DNA of 58,542 nucleotides. Origin: Caryophanales bacterium UBA3620. Its GTDB lineage: Bacteria > Bacillota_I > Bacilli_A > RF39 > UBA660. Shown here in pieces: positions 1 to 8,229 of the stretch. The notes under the pieces were generated by a model, which saw only the letters and a program-made list of their open reading frames with translations, was not told where the DNA came from and did no database searches. A program made the translations under genes and the position numbers. How positions within the stretch are numbered: the first letter of the stretch is position 1; each line of letters starts with the position of its first letter. The DNA lies in the NCBI GenBank assembly GCA_002375205.1, contig DFLL01000017.1:474-59015 (forward strand). The letters are read 5' to 3'.

Positions 1-43
1 TAAATACTTCTTTTTCTCTTTTAGTTAATATACTACTATTCAT
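1..43 (-). CDS. 5' end of a probable GerE/LuxR-type regulator (cut by window edge)
   Basis: Only the first 14 codons are inside the window. They begin at an ATG preceded by a GTGAGGT ribosome binding site and read MNSSILTKREKEVF. That is the start of the LuxR/GerE helix-turn-helix signature (LTKRE-EV). Having it right at the N-terminus, with no receiver domain before it, fits GerE, the small late-sporulation regulator of the mother cell. The other sporulation genes in this window agree, but any small LuxR-type HTH protein would start in the same way. Confidence 0.45.
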   Translation of the reverse strand, partial: MNSSILTKREKEVF

Positions 44-129
44 AAATACCTCACTTCCCTATAGGGCGAATTATGTTTTCATAATATTCTATTCCAAGTT
101 TAACATTTAGTGAAGTATTTTTTCCTATA

Positions 130-609
130 TTAATTATATTTAACAGAAATATACATTTTATTATCAAATTCACTCTGTACTAATCTCATAATATTATTTG
201 CATTACTCGTACTAGCATCATCAGAATCAAGTACTACTCTAACATTATCACCATCAATCTTAACAAAGTTCTCACAATTACAAGAATCCTTAATTTTATT
301 TTCCAACGTTTCTTCTTTAGAAGAACTTCTATTTAAAGACTTAAGCTGTTCAAAAAGAGCATTCTTTTCATCAGAAGAAATATCTTTACTAGTAAGTTTA
401 TTCTTGATATCATTAATTTCTTTAACAACAAGAGCATCATCCTCCAACTTCATACTAGAAATAACACTGACATCTTTAATATTAATATTTTCGCTATCCA
501 CAACCGTATCAGTATTAAAAACATCACTAGGCATTGTTACATAATAGATGGATAATACTAGTACCAAACTAAATAGAGTTAAAAACCATAAATTCTTTTT
601 ATTAATCAT
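130..609 (-). CDS. spoIIIAH: Stage III sporulation protein AH-like (SpoIIIAH)
   Basis: Protein of 159 residues. Residues 7-25 form one N-terminal membrane segment (KKNLWFLTLFSLVLVLSIYYV), the typical SpoIIIAH opening. A helical charged stretch follows, then a C-terminal region ending in a short alpha/beta segment (NIMRLVQSEF). In endospore formers SpoIIIAH sits in the mother-cell membrane and pairs with forespore SpoIIQ in the channel that feeds the forespore. The C-terminal ring-building domain is shorter than in Bacillus. The ribosome site AGAGGAAT lies before the ATG. The rest of the spoIIIA operon is not upstream here: priA is the upstream neighbour, so this is a detached spoIIIAH unless other copies lie elsewhere. 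Confidence 0.75.
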   Translation of the reverse strand: MINKKNLWFLTLFSLVLVLSIYYVTMPSDVFNTDTVVDSENINIKDVSVISSMKLEDDALVVKEINDIKNKLTSKDISSDEKNALFEQLKSLNRSSSKEETLENKIKDSCNCENFVKIDGDNVRVVLDSDDASTSNANNIMRLVQSEFDNKMYISVKYN

Positions 610-668
610 TATATATTCCTCTTTTCTAATTAATTATATTAAAGAAAAGAAAAAACAGAACAATATTC

Positions 669-2849
669 TTATATTTTTATCGGATCAAAATCTAATTCCA
701 CATTAATCTTATTATTTTTCTTAAACATCTCATCAATAAATTTAAGACAATTAATTAAATTATTATCTAAGCGATACTTTATAATTATTTGATAATGAAA
801 AATATTATCAATCTTAAATACACTTGCCATAGAAGGACCCAATATTATTGTTTCATTGCTTAAATTACTCTTTAAATAAGAACCAATTTTATTAGATTCC
901 TTAAAACCTAAATCATAATCTCTTGAAGATATTCCCACCACTACCATATAGTAATAAGGAGAATATTTAAGAAGTTTTCGCATTTTCATTTCTTCTTTAT
1001 AAAAAGATAAATAATCATGATTCTTAGAAAGAACAATACTATAATGTTCTGGATTATAAGTCTGAATAATAACTTCTCCTTTAGACTCACTTCTGCCAGC
1101 TCTTCCAGATACTTGACATAATAATTGAAAAGTATTTTCGCTTGCTCTAAAATCAGGAGTACTCAAAGTAGAATCTGCCGATACCACTCCCACTAAAGTA
1201 ACATCCGGAAAATCTAATCCCTTAGCAATCATCTGTGTACCAATTAATATATCATAATCGTGATTACCAAAAGCATCAATAATTCTCTCATGCTCCCCCT
1301 TTTTACTTGTAGTATCAATATCCATTCTAATTATCCTAGCATTATATAATTTATGTAGTTCTTCTTCTAACTTTTCAGTACCAAGACCATAATCTTTAAT
1401 ATTAGTACTACCACAATTACTACAACTATTCATAAGAGGCTTAGAAGTACCACAGTAATGACACTTTAAATTATTACTAGTTTTATGATAAGTATAAGAT
1501 ATATCACACTTAGGGCACTTCTCCGTGTATCCACAATCCTTACAAGTAATAATATTAGAGTATCCCCTTCTATTTAATAATAGTATTATTTGTTCTCCTT
1601 TATCTAACTTTTCCTTAATCTTATCTTTTAATATACTAGATAAGATAAAGTTCCCTTTCTTAACTTCATCTTTCATGTCAACAATTTGAACACTAGGTAA
1701 AGTACTACTACCAGGTCTTTTATTTAAAGTAAGAAGATTATATACCTTATTACCTGCTCTCGCAAAAGACTCTAAACTAGGCGTAGCACTACCAAGTACA
1801 ACTGGACACTTATGATAATTACTTCTCCATAGAGCAATTGTCTTTGCATTATATCTTGGATGACTTTCTTGCTTATATGATGAAGTGTGCTCTTCGTCAA
1901 TAATAATAACTCCAATATTCTTAAAAGGTACAAAGATAGCACTCCGAGTACCAATTACAATCTTTGATTTACCTTCGGTAATCTTTCGATATTCATCATA
2001 CCTTTCACTATCCGATAATCTCGAATGAAGTACTGATATAACATCTCCAAATCTCGATATAAATTTACCTACTATCTGAGGAGTCAAACTAATTTCAGGT
2101 ACTAGCATAATAGCTTCTTTACCATTTTTTATAGTCTCTTCTATTACACTCATATATACTTCTGTTTTACCACTACCAGTTACTCCATATAATAAAAATG
2201 TTTCACTCTTACCAAAAGAAGATATTATTTTATTCTTAACATTTTCTTGTTCACTAGTTAAAGTAACCCTCTTATAATTAGATAATCCTGTATAATTATA
2301 TCTTTTTTCTTCAATATTAATTATTTCTCCCAATCCATGTTTAATAATTGTATTAATAGTACTAGACATCTTACTAATTAATACGTCTCCTTCTTTTAGT
2401 TTACAAAGTAAATTAATCTGCCCTTCATATTTACAATTCTTAATATAATTATCAATCTCTTCAATACTCTTATTTCTTCTTAAATACCTATTATATTTAA
2501 TCTTAATCTCCGTACCAGCTTTAGCTTTTAAAGCTTTAGGAAGCATTACCTGATATGCACTAACTTTAGAACATAATAAACTATCACTCATATATTTACC
2601 AAGTTCTATCATTTCTTTATTAAGAACAGGTTCTTTATCAATAACCGAAGTTATATCTTTAATCTTATCTTTATCATAATTAGTATTATTCTTAATATTA
2701 ATAACAAATCCCTCTAAATTCATCTTACCAAAAGGAATACCAACTCTTATACCTATTTTAATATTACCTTCTAATTCTTTAGGTACTCTATACTCAAAAA
2801 CATTATCAACTGCTTTAGCACCAATCTCACAAAGTACATCTATATACAT
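669..2849 (-). CDS. priA: Primosomal protein N' (replication restart helicase PriA)
   Basis: Protein of 726 residues, the usual PriA length. Order of parts: N-terminal 3' DNA-binding domain (about 1-100), winged-helix region, then a superfamily 2 helicase core with Walker A GVTGSGKTE at 222-230 and the Walker B box DEEH. Next comes the insert of paired zinc-binding cysteines (CKDCGYTEKCPKC, CHYCG, CSNCG), then the second helicase domain with QMIAKGLDFP and a GRAGR motif VI. PriA reloads the replicative helicase at stalled forks. The ATG follows an AGGGGCG-type site. The toxin gene lies immediately upstream on the same strand, 12 bp away, and could read through into priA. Confidence 0.97.
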   Translation of the reverse strand: MYIDVLCEIGAKAVDNVFEYRVPKELEGNIKIGIRVGIPFGKMNLEGFVINIKNNTNYDKDKIKDITSVIDKEPVLNKEMIELGKYMSDSLLCSKVSAYQVMLPKALKAKAGTEIKIKYNRYLRRNKSIEEIDNYIKNCKYEGQINLLCKLKEGDVLISKMSSTINTIIKHGLGEIINIEEKRYNYTGLSNYKRVTLTSEQENVKNKIISSFGKSETFLLYGVTGSGKTEVYMSVIEETIKNGKEAIMLVPEISLTPQIVGKFISRFGDVISVLHSRLSDSERYDEYRKITEGKSKIVIGTRSAIFVPFKNIGVIIIDEEHTSSYKQESHPRYNAKTIALWRSNYHKCPVVLGSATPSLESFARAGNKVYNLLTLNKRPGSSTLPSVQIVDMKDEVKKGNFILSSILKDKIKEKLDKGEQIILLLNRRGYSNIITCKDCGYTEKCPKCDISYTYHKTSNNLKCHYCGTSKPLMNSCSNCGSTNIKDYGLGTEKLEEELHKLYNARIIRMDIDTTSKKGEHERIIDAFGNHDYDILIGTQMIAKGLDFPDVTLVGVVSADSTLSTPDFRASENTFQLLCQVSGRAGRSESKGEVIIQTYNPEHYSIVLSKNHDYLSFYKEEMKMRKLLKYSPYYYMVVVGISSRDYDLGFKESNKIGSYLKSNLSNETIILGPSMASVFKIDNIFHYQIIIKYRLDNNLINCLKFIDEMFKKNNKINVELDFDPIKI

Positions 2850-2861
2850 ACAATCGCCCCT

Positions 2862-3359
2862 TTATACTAAAATATTTTTTTCTTCTTCCATTATCTCTTT
2901 AATTCTATCAATATCTGTAAAGAATAAATCTAAGCCATTTTCTTTTAGTGATAACATATATTTAAAATTATCAACTATTTCTTTTTCAACAGAAGTAGAA
3001 ACTCTTATCTGTTTACCTTCAATCGTATGGATATTTTTTATATATTTTTTTAATGTAGGAAATGCATTCTGAATTAAAATAACTTCTTCAAGCCCTGAAA
3101 TATTTCTTATTAATATGGTTCTGCAATTACCATATTTATTTATTTTATGTTTAATTATTTTTTTATATTTATCTATTTTAGAACTAAGTGGTATAAACCA
3201 TAAAATATCTCTATCATTAATAGCTAAATAAGAAGGTCTTGACTTACCATTATCATGATTAATCATAATACTTTTCTCATTTATTTTTTCAAAAAATTCA
3301 TCTTTAATATGATATAAGTAACCAGTTTTAACTTCCATTTCCTTATCACCAATCCTCAT
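2862..3359 (-). CDS. cptN: Type III toxin-antitoxin toxin, CptN/ToxN family endoribonuclease
   Basis: Protein of up to 165 residues. It resembles type III TA toxins of the CptIN branch: an early VKTGYLYHIKDEFF segment, a KSRPSYLAI-DILWFIPLSSK core, then GNCRTILIRN and VILIQNAFPT. These toxins are small barrel-fold RNases that cut cellular RNA and their own repeat RNA. The processed repeats then bind and inhibit the toxin, often giving phage defence by abortive infection. Directly upstream lie two tandem repeats and a strong terminator, the diagnostic arrangement of a type III system. The start is uncertain: the ATG at 3359 has no ribosome site, and the ATG at 3338 (MEVKTGY) fits the family start better. 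Assignment to CptIN rather than another type III branch is from recalled family sequence. Confidence 0.87.
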   Translation of the reverse strand: MRIGDKEMEVKTGYLYHIKDEFFEKINEKSIMINHDNGKSRPSYLAINDRDILWFIPLSSKIDKYKKIIKHKINKYGNCRTILIRNISGLEEVILIQNAFPTLKKYIKNIHTIEGKQIRVSTSVEKEIVDNFKYMLSLKENGLDLFFTDIDRIKEIMEEEKNILV

Positions 3360-3368
3360 TTAATATTT

Positions 3369-3397
3369 ATTATATATAATTGAAAGAATAAAGTCAA
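3369..3397 (-). promoter_or_regulatory. Promoter directly before the toxin gene
   Basis: On the minus strand there is TTGACT at 3397-3392, a 17-bp spacer, and TATAAT at 3374-3369. The predicted transcription start falls a few bases before the ATG at 3359, so that ATG would be almost leaderless. The second ATG at 3338 would have about 25 bases of leader. A private toxin promoter is not the standard type III plan, in which the toxin is reached by read-through of the terminator. Confidence 0.55.
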
Positions 3398-3435
3398 GAA
3401 ATATTTTACCATTTATAAACAAATGTTTGCTATGT

Positions 3436-3473
3436 TTTTGTAAAAAGAAAAAGTTCTTATAAAATAAGAACTT
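3436..3473 (-). terminator. Intrinsic terminator between antitoxin RNA and toxin gene
   Basis: On the minus strand a 10-bp stem (AAGTTCTTAT with ATAAGAACTT) closes a 3-base loop and is followed by TTTCTTTTT. In type III TA loci a terminator at this exact position keeps antitoxin RNA in excess over toxin mRNA. Confidence 0.88.
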
Positions 3474-3604
3474 TAAGGCATTTACAACCAGGATCATTTA
3501 TTGCTCGCACCACCTGGAAGCGATTAACATTTCTCGACCGGGATCATTTATTGCTCGCACCACCCGAAAGCGATTAACATTTAATGCCTTGTCTTAATAA
3601 AGAC
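3451..3604 (-). ncRNA. cptI: Type III antitoxin RNA (CptI-like) precursor
   Basis: The predicted transcript starts just after a TTGACT/TATATT promoter and ends at the strong terminator. It contains two copies of a 50-nt repeat and no open frame. Each copy can form a 5-bp stem around the shared segment GGTGGTGCGAGCAATAAATG. The copies differ at three bases of this stem region, and all three keep pairing: one A-T pair becomes G-C, and one G-C pair becomes G-U in the transcribed RNA. The array is also enclosed by an 8-base inverted repeat (AAGGCATT at 3475-3482, AATGCCTT at 3583-3590). A small hairpin, GTCTT-AATA-AAGAC, sits near the 5' end. In known systems the toxin cuts such RNA into repeat-length inhibitors. 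Confidence 0.85.
3488..3582 (-). repeat. Two tandem 50-nt antitoxin repeats
   Basis: Copy 1 (3488-3532) and copy 2 (3538-3582) are offset by exactly 50 bases. The shared 42-base core (3491-3532, 3541-3582) differs at only two positions (3515/3565 and 3517/3567), with a third difference just outside it at 3490/3540. Two repeats of roughly this length is the pattern known for the CptI branch of type III antitoxins. Confidence 0.92.
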
Positions 3605-3610
3605 ACCTAT

Positions 3611-3639
3611 AATATACACCATAATTTATTAAAAGTCAA
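3611..3639 (-). promoter_or_regulatory. Promoter of the antitoxin RNA
   Basis: Minus strand TTGACT (3639-3634), 17-bp spacer, TATATT (3616-3611). The predicted start is near 3604, immediately before the 5' hairpin and the repeats. It lies directly downstream of the stop codon of the neighbouring hypothetical gene. Confidence 0.65.
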
Positions 3640-3641
3640 TA

Positions 3642-3998
3642 CTATATCCATTTACTGACTACTATATTTCTAACTCTTTCATCCTCAAAATTATCATCAT
3701 ATTTAATAATCTTTCTGATTAATTTATTTGTCTTTTTATAACTATTTAAATCTATATCATGAATATTAATAATACTCTTTAATCCCTTCCTATAATTATA
3801 ATCACTTACATACTTATACATACAACTATCAATTAACTTAATCTTATCTTCATCTTTATAACTAAAAACATAATCTTTATAAAAGTCAATTAATTCAAAA
3901 GATATAATATCATCATCTTCATAATTAATAATATCATCATAATACCTACAAAAACTAAGTACCTTCCTTACATTATCCATATCAATAGTATGTATCAT
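3642..3998 (-). CDS. Hypothetical acidic protein
   Basis: Protein of 118 residues from the ATG at 3998, which has a perfect AAGGAG site. A longer reading from a TTG at 4019 would swallow that site and is unlikely. It is rich in Asp, Ile and Tyr with a mid-protein run of acidic residues, and has no membrane segment, cysteine cluster or recognisable motif. It lies between a DUF6273-like gene, which has its own terminator, and the antitoxin promoter. I do not recognise a family. Codon use looks like its neighbours, so it is probably a real gene of unknown role. Confidence 0.6.
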   Translation of the reverse strand: MIHTIDMDNVRKVLSFCRYYDDIINYEDDDIISFELIDFYKDYVFSYKDEDKIKLIDSCMYKYVSDYNYRKGLKSIINIHDIDLNSYKKTNKLIRKIIKYDDNFEDERVRNIVVSKWI

Positions 3999-4032
3999 AA
4001 TTATCTCCTTTATATTCAATTAAATTATAAAT

Positions 4033-4058
4033 AAAAGAAAAAAGCCTGTAAAGGCTTT
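4033..4058 (-). terminator. Intrinsic terminator of the 575-residue gene
   Basis: Minus strand stem AAAGCCT with AGGCTTT around a 4-base loop, followed by a run rich in T. It begins right after the TAG stop at 4067. Confidence 0.8.
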
Positions 4059-4066
4059 CGACAAAA

Positions 4067-5794
4067 CTAGATATTTTTAACTCTAACTTTATATTCATTA
4101 ATATTTATTTCACTATCTAATTCTATTTCTAATTTAGATAATCTACTATAAGTATTTATAAGTAACCCAAATATCTCTTCATTACTTAAATTATAATCAA
4201 TATCAAGATTTAATATCTTATTCATTTCTTCTAAATAATATGAATAATAATTTCTATCTATATTAACTTTATTATTAATACTTTCGATAATACTATAAAT
4301 ACTATTTAAATATATACTAACAACTTTATTCTTACTTTCACTATATATACCATTAATATTATCATTAATACCAGTTACTATTTCACTAATTAAATCTTTT
4401 CTATTAACATAATGACTAAGTTTTATTAATGTATTATGTATTTCTTTTCTTAAATTTAACTCAAATTCATCTATAGTATTATATTTCAAACTCTTAATAC
4501 TACATTCACTAAATATATGAATAGAATCTAAAAACCCAAGTATATCAGCACTATTAGAATCTAAAATATTTATCAATTCTTTCTTTATTTCTTCTCTTTC
4601 TTTATCATCAATAAAAGGAAGAATAACTTCACTGATTAATTTAAAATCTTTATATAAATCACTATCCATTTCAGTAGTAGAAGTTCCTTCCAGTAAATGT
4701 CTTAAAGAATTAATAATATTAACCATATCTAAATATTTTTGATTATCTTCATAATTCTTTTTTAATTTATCTAAGATAATATCTAACTTAATAATTAAAT
4801 TGTTATATAATACTTCTCTATTAGATACTTCTAAGTTAATAATTTTATTTCTTATAGAAGTATTAATTAATTCTAATTTATTATTATAATCACTTACTAT
4901 ATCATTAACTATCTTATTAACATCTTCTTTACCATGATAATATGATAAATAATAATTAATATCTTCAAGTATCTTATCTACTTCACCAGTTTTACTTTCT
5001 AATAATTTAACTTCTTCTTTAGGCTTATCCACTACTCTTTTATTATCTACTTCTTGTTGTATTTCTTTTGCTAATATTTTTAAATAATCTTTTATTTTAT
5101 CAAATGGAATACCACCATATAATATTTTTTCTGATACAAGAAGTTTCTTTTTTCTATCATAAATCCATTTAATAGGTTCTACTTTTATCCAAACATAATC
5201 TCCTTTGTTATAATTTCCTTTAGGGCATAAAAAATCTTCCTTAACTAATGCTCTAACGTATCTCTCTTTATTATAGATATATTCTTCATCACCATTATAA
5301 GAGTTACCTGTTTTTATAAGTTTGGTCGAGTCTTTTATCTTATACAAACTATTTAATACGTCATCAATAGAATTAGAACAAAATTCTTGAGGGTAATAAC
5401 CATATAATAGGTAATAATTATAATCAGTAACCTGCTTATCAATAGGAAGTTCTAAGTCTTCAATGTCTCTAATAGAAAATACAGGTCTTATACCCAAAGA
5501 ACTACTATCTATATCTGACGGACTCAAAATATTGCCGCAATTATCGACAGAATTAAAAAAATATATATTATTACCTAATGAGTAAGTATAAGAAATAGGA
5601 TCATCAATGATATAACATTTATTATATTTAGTATTTATACAAGTATACGCCGTAGTATCAGCAGAACATCTACCTATTTTTTTAAATATACTTAATTTAT
5701 GTCTTCCCTCTATTTCCTTTTTTGTTAAAAATCTAAGATTAATAACTCTTTCTCTTTCTTCTTGTGGAGGCAATAAATAATTAGAATTAACCAT
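4067..5794 (-). CDS. Large protein with DUF6273-like N-terminal domains and coiled-coil C-terminus
   Basis: Protein of 575 residues with no signal peptide. The first 250 residues hold motifs typical of DUF6273-like domains: a SLGIRPVFSI segment followed by LLYGYYPQ, and later VWIKVEPIKWIYDRKKKLLV and KILYGGIPF. The remaining 320 residues are predicted mostly helical, Lys/Glu/Ile/Asn-rich and coiled-coil-like. The N-terminal part resembles the end of the surface protein at 42775-44451 (RPAVFL), but this copy lacks a membrane anchor. Ribosome site GGGGATT before the ATG; own terminator downstream. The role is unknown; a structural or ligand-binding protein is a guess only. Confidence 0.6.
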   Translation of the reverse strand: MVNSNYLLPPQEERERVINLRFLTKKEIEGRHKLSIFKKIGRCSADTTAYTCINTKYNKCYIIDDPISYTYSLGNNIYFFNSVDNCGNILSPSDIDSSSLGIRPVFSIRDIEDLELPIDKQVTDYNYYLLYGYYPQEFCSNSIDDVLNSLYKIKDSTKLIKTGNSYNGDEEYIYNKERYVRALVKEDFLCPKGNYNKGDYVWIKVEPIKWIYDRKKKLLVSEKILYGGIPFDKIKDYLKILAKEIQQEVDNKRVVDKPKEEVKLLESKTGEVDKILEDINYYLSYYHGKEDVNKIVNDIVSDYNNKLELINTSIRNKIINLEVSNREVLYNNLIIKLDIILDKLKKNYEDNQKYLDMVNIINSLRHLLEGTSTTEMDSDLYKDFKLISEVILPFIDDKEREEIKKELINILDSNSADILGFLDSIHIFSECSIKSLKYNTIDEFELNLRKEIHNTLIKLSHYVNRKDLISEIVTGINDNINGIYSESKNKVVSIYLNSIYSIIESINNKVNIDRNYYSYYLEEMNKILNLDIDYNLSNEEIFGLLINTYSRLSKLEIELDSEININEYKVRVKNI

Positions 5795-5860
5795 AATAAT
5801 CCCCTTTCATAAATTGATAGTTATTATATAATAAAATTATATTATTTGCAAGGTGATTAT

Positions 5861-6325
5861 TTAAGAATTAATTCTTCTATCTTTAGTATTTTCATTAGTC
5901 TGAAGCGATAATTTAAGAACATCGTCATAACTCACTAAATTATTATTATTCTCGATAATATAATCTTTCATTTTCTTAAATATTCTAATTAATGCCTTAC
6001 TCTGTATAGTAGCCTTTTCACCTTTTAATACAGTCATTAACATATATATACCTTGCTCGGTAAAAGCGTAAGGAAGTTTTCTTCTTCCACCCCAACTTGA
6101 TGTGGATTTTTTGAACATCAAGTTTTTAAATTCTTCTTCAGTTAACTGAAACATAAAATCACTATCAAATTTATTCATATTATTTTTTACTTGCTTGTTA
6201 AAATCTCTAGTCGCATATCCATATATTTCAGCAAGGTCGCTATCTATCATAACCTCTTTACCACGTATAATATATATTTTATTCCTAATACTTTTCTCAT
6301 CTATTAATGCTATATCATTTTTCAT
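5861..6325 (-). CDS. ORF6N domain protein (phage-type regulator), probably 3'-shortened
   Basis: Protein of 154 residues with the ORF6N pattern: VMIDSDLAEIYGYATRDFNK (about 25-45), then FDSDFMFQLTEEEF, GGRRKLPYAFTEQG and a helix-rich tail. ORF6N domains occur in phage antirepressors and in stand-alone chromosomal regulators, usually as DNA-binding modules. Relatives normally continue after the NENTKD segment. Here the frame stops nine residues after it begins (NENTKDRRINS), so the C-terminus looks cut. AAGGAG precedes the ATG. It sits beside a Fic gene in an accessory block. Confidence 0.8.
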   Translation of the reverse strand: MKNDIALIDEKSIRNKIYIIRGKEVMIDSDLAEIYGYATRDFNKQVKNNMNKFDSDFMFQLTEEEFKNLMFKKSTSSWGGRRKLPYAFTEQGIYMLMTVLKGEKATIQSKALIRIFKKMKDYIIENNNNLVSYDDVLKLSLQTNENTKDRRINS

Positions 6326-6490
6326 ATTCTACTCCTTTCATATTTTATTTTTTTAAAAAGATTTTTGCGGTGAATTTTTTGCACCTCAAACATATCCTCT
6401 TTTTATTGTTGTAATCTCTATACTATCATAAATAGAAAATATTTCAAGGAGTTATGTAAAAAACATAAAAAAAATAACAACTAGATAAAT

Positions 6491-7270
6491 CTAATTATTA
6501 TTTAATAAATCTTCAAGTTCATCTTTTGTATAAATAAAATCCTTAATAGTATTAAAGTAGTGTTCTTGCTCTTTTTTGCAAAACTCTAATAAATCATTAT
6601 AATTACTATTTACTTGGGCACTATTTAATGCTTTATAGTATTCACCTTTTAATTCATCTTCAATTATAAATGGAAATATGTTATTTTTTATACATTCTTT
6701 AAACATAATAATACGACCAGTTCTACCATTACCATCTTGAAAAGGATGGATTTTTTCATATTTAGCATGAAATTCTACAATATCAAATAAATTATGGTTT
6801 TCTTTTAAATTATATTCATCAAGTAATTCTTTCATCTTATCTTCAACTTCTAAAGGAGAAGCTACTTTTATATTTGACACAGTATTGGCTCTTTTTTTAT
6901 AATCACCAATTGCGTAGCCATTTGCTTTATCTTCAAAAACACCAGATTTTAAATCATAATGATAACTTTTTATTAATTCTTCAGATAATTCTTCATTATA
7001 TGTTTTTAACATATTATTAAACATAATAAAATGCCCATTAGCTTCTTCTACATCTTTTGATCTTACTGCCATTCCATCATTAATAATTGTTCCTGTTTCA
7101 AAAAGTGATGCAGTCTGATATTCTGTTAGGGTACTACCTTCTATTCTATTTGAATTATATGTTAATTTTCTTTGCGTATATCCATAAACACCACTTCGAT
7201 CATTTTTATCATATTCTATTTTAAGTCTATTAATTAAATCACCAATGATTTTTTTATTATCATAATTCAT
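6491..7270 (-). CDS. Fic family protein with N-terminal self-inhibitory motif
   Basis: Protein of 259 residues. The Fic active site HPFQDGNGRTGR is intact at 175-186, including the catalytic His175. Fic enzymes usually transfer AMP from ATP to a hydroxyl of a target protein. Residues 40-45 (SNRIEG) match the (S/T)xxxE(G/N) inhibitory helix, whose Glu blocks ATP. Being N-terminal to the core, it makes this a class II Fic protein, so no separate antitoxin is needed. The ATG has an AGGAGG site. Neighbours are an ORF6N gene and yneF. The target cannot be told from sequence. Confidence 0.92.
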   Translation of the reverse strand: MNYDNKKIIGDLINRLKIEYDKNDRSGVYGYTQRKLTYNSNRIEGSTLTEYQTASLFETGTIINDGMAVRSKDVEEANGHFIMFNNMLKTYNEELSEELIKSYHYDLKSGVFEDKANGYAIGDYKKRANTVSNIKVASPLEVEDKMKELLDEYNLKENHNLFDIVEFHAKYEKIHPFQDGNGRTGRIIMFKECIKNNIFPFIIEDELKGEYYKALNSAQVNSNYNDLLEFCKKEQEHYFNTIKDFIYTKDELEDLLNNN

Positions 7271-7475
7271 AAAATATCCCTCCTATTGGTTTTCTATATA
7301 AATTATAACATTTTTATCTTCTAGTATCAATATTTACATATATCTAAAAAATATTTTCTAAAAATATATTCATTATAATATACATCTTAAATAGAAATTA
7401 CATCTAATAATAAAATATATATACCTATGTTTCTTTTCGAAGAAAAGAAGTGAAAATAAAAAAATAAGTTTACAT

Positions 7476-7685
7476 TTACATAAACTTATTCATTTGTTTC
7501 ATCATTTGATTAACTTGTTTCTGTGAAGGAGTTCTTCCCATCTGACTCATCATTGTCTTTATCATTTGCTCGTTAATAGGAGGATTCTTCTTAAGTTCTT
7601 TCTTCATTAACTTTCTAGCAATAAAGAAACCAAGAACTAATCCTACGATTAAACCAAGTACTACATATAATATATCCCAAAGCAT
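7476..7685 (-). CDS. yneF: UPF0154 small membrane protein YneF
   Basis: Protein of 69 residues with one N-terminal membrane helix (about 3-24, LYVVLGLIVGLVLGFFIA). A basic, Met-rich tail follows, containing the family signature NPPINEQMIKTMMSQMGRTP-S. This is the normal length for UPF0154/YneF. AAGGAGG precedes the ATG. The upstream neighbour is a SirA-like gene; B. subtilis also keeps yneE (sirA) and yneF adjacent, which supports both calls. Function is not established. Confidence 0.93.
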   Translation of the reverse strand: MLWDILYVVLGLIVGLVLGFFIARKLMKKELKKNPPINEQMIKTMMSQMGRTPSQKQVNQMMKQMNKFM

Positions 7686-7708
7686 ATTCTTATTTCCTCC
7701 TTGTAATA

Positions 7709-8146
7709 TTATTTTACTATGGAATACTCTTTTTGTAAAGAATTTAATTTCGATAACCAGAAATAATCCTTATTCTCAAAATCACATACAAATAAATTAG
7801 TATTATAACTTTTAATATCATCAAAAAAGATACTATAATTACTATCAGTTTCTATCTTAATATTATAATTATTAATTCTAAGAGTAGTCTTCTCATCAGT
7901 ATTAAGTATATGAATATTATCTCTTCTTTTATATCCATATTTTAATTTGTACTCATAATAAATATATTCATTAAGCATTATTTTATTAAAAGGAAGTGCT
8001 ACTTCTTCCATTACTCTAAAAGTTTTAATATTATCATAATCCCTAGAATAATATATTTCTTCAAATATCTTATACATCTTAAAAGGATTATTCTTATACA
8101 TATACTTAAAATATTTATTAACATTAAAAATGTAGTATGTTCTCAT
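7709..8146 (-). CDS. sirA: Sporulation inhibitor of replication SirA-like (YneE)
   Basis: Protein of 145 residues. Resemblance to SirA rests on an N-terminal YYIFNV-K-F segment, a central helical region, and a C-terminal LFVCDFENKDYFWLSKLN that lines up with the AMDFNSKRYGWLNP ending recalled for B. subtilis SirA. The lengths match (145 against about 148). SirA binds DnaA domain I early in sporulation and blocks new rounds of replication. The neighbouring yneF, 23 bp downstream on the same strand, repeats the B. subtilis order. AGGTGA precedes the ATG. Overall identity is low, so the call leans on synteny. Confidence 0.7.
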   Translation of the reverse strand: MRTYYIFNVNKYFKYMYKNNPFKMYKIFEEIYYSRDYDNIKTFRVMEEVALPFNKIMLNEYIYYEYKLKYGYKRRDNIHILNTDEKTTLRINNYNIKIETDSNYSIFFDDIKSYNTNLFVCDFENKDYFWLSKLNSLQKEYSIVK

Positions 8147-8229
8147 ATTATTTAGTCACCTAAATAACAATACCATACTACATCTAAAAAAATTGTCGAA
8201 ATAATAAAGTATACTTATATTTATATTTA

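Noticed and set aside
3488..3582. Short CRISPR-like array
   Set aside because: Only two copies, with almost no unique spacer, next to a type III toxin and terminator; the covarying stem fits an antitoxin RNA.
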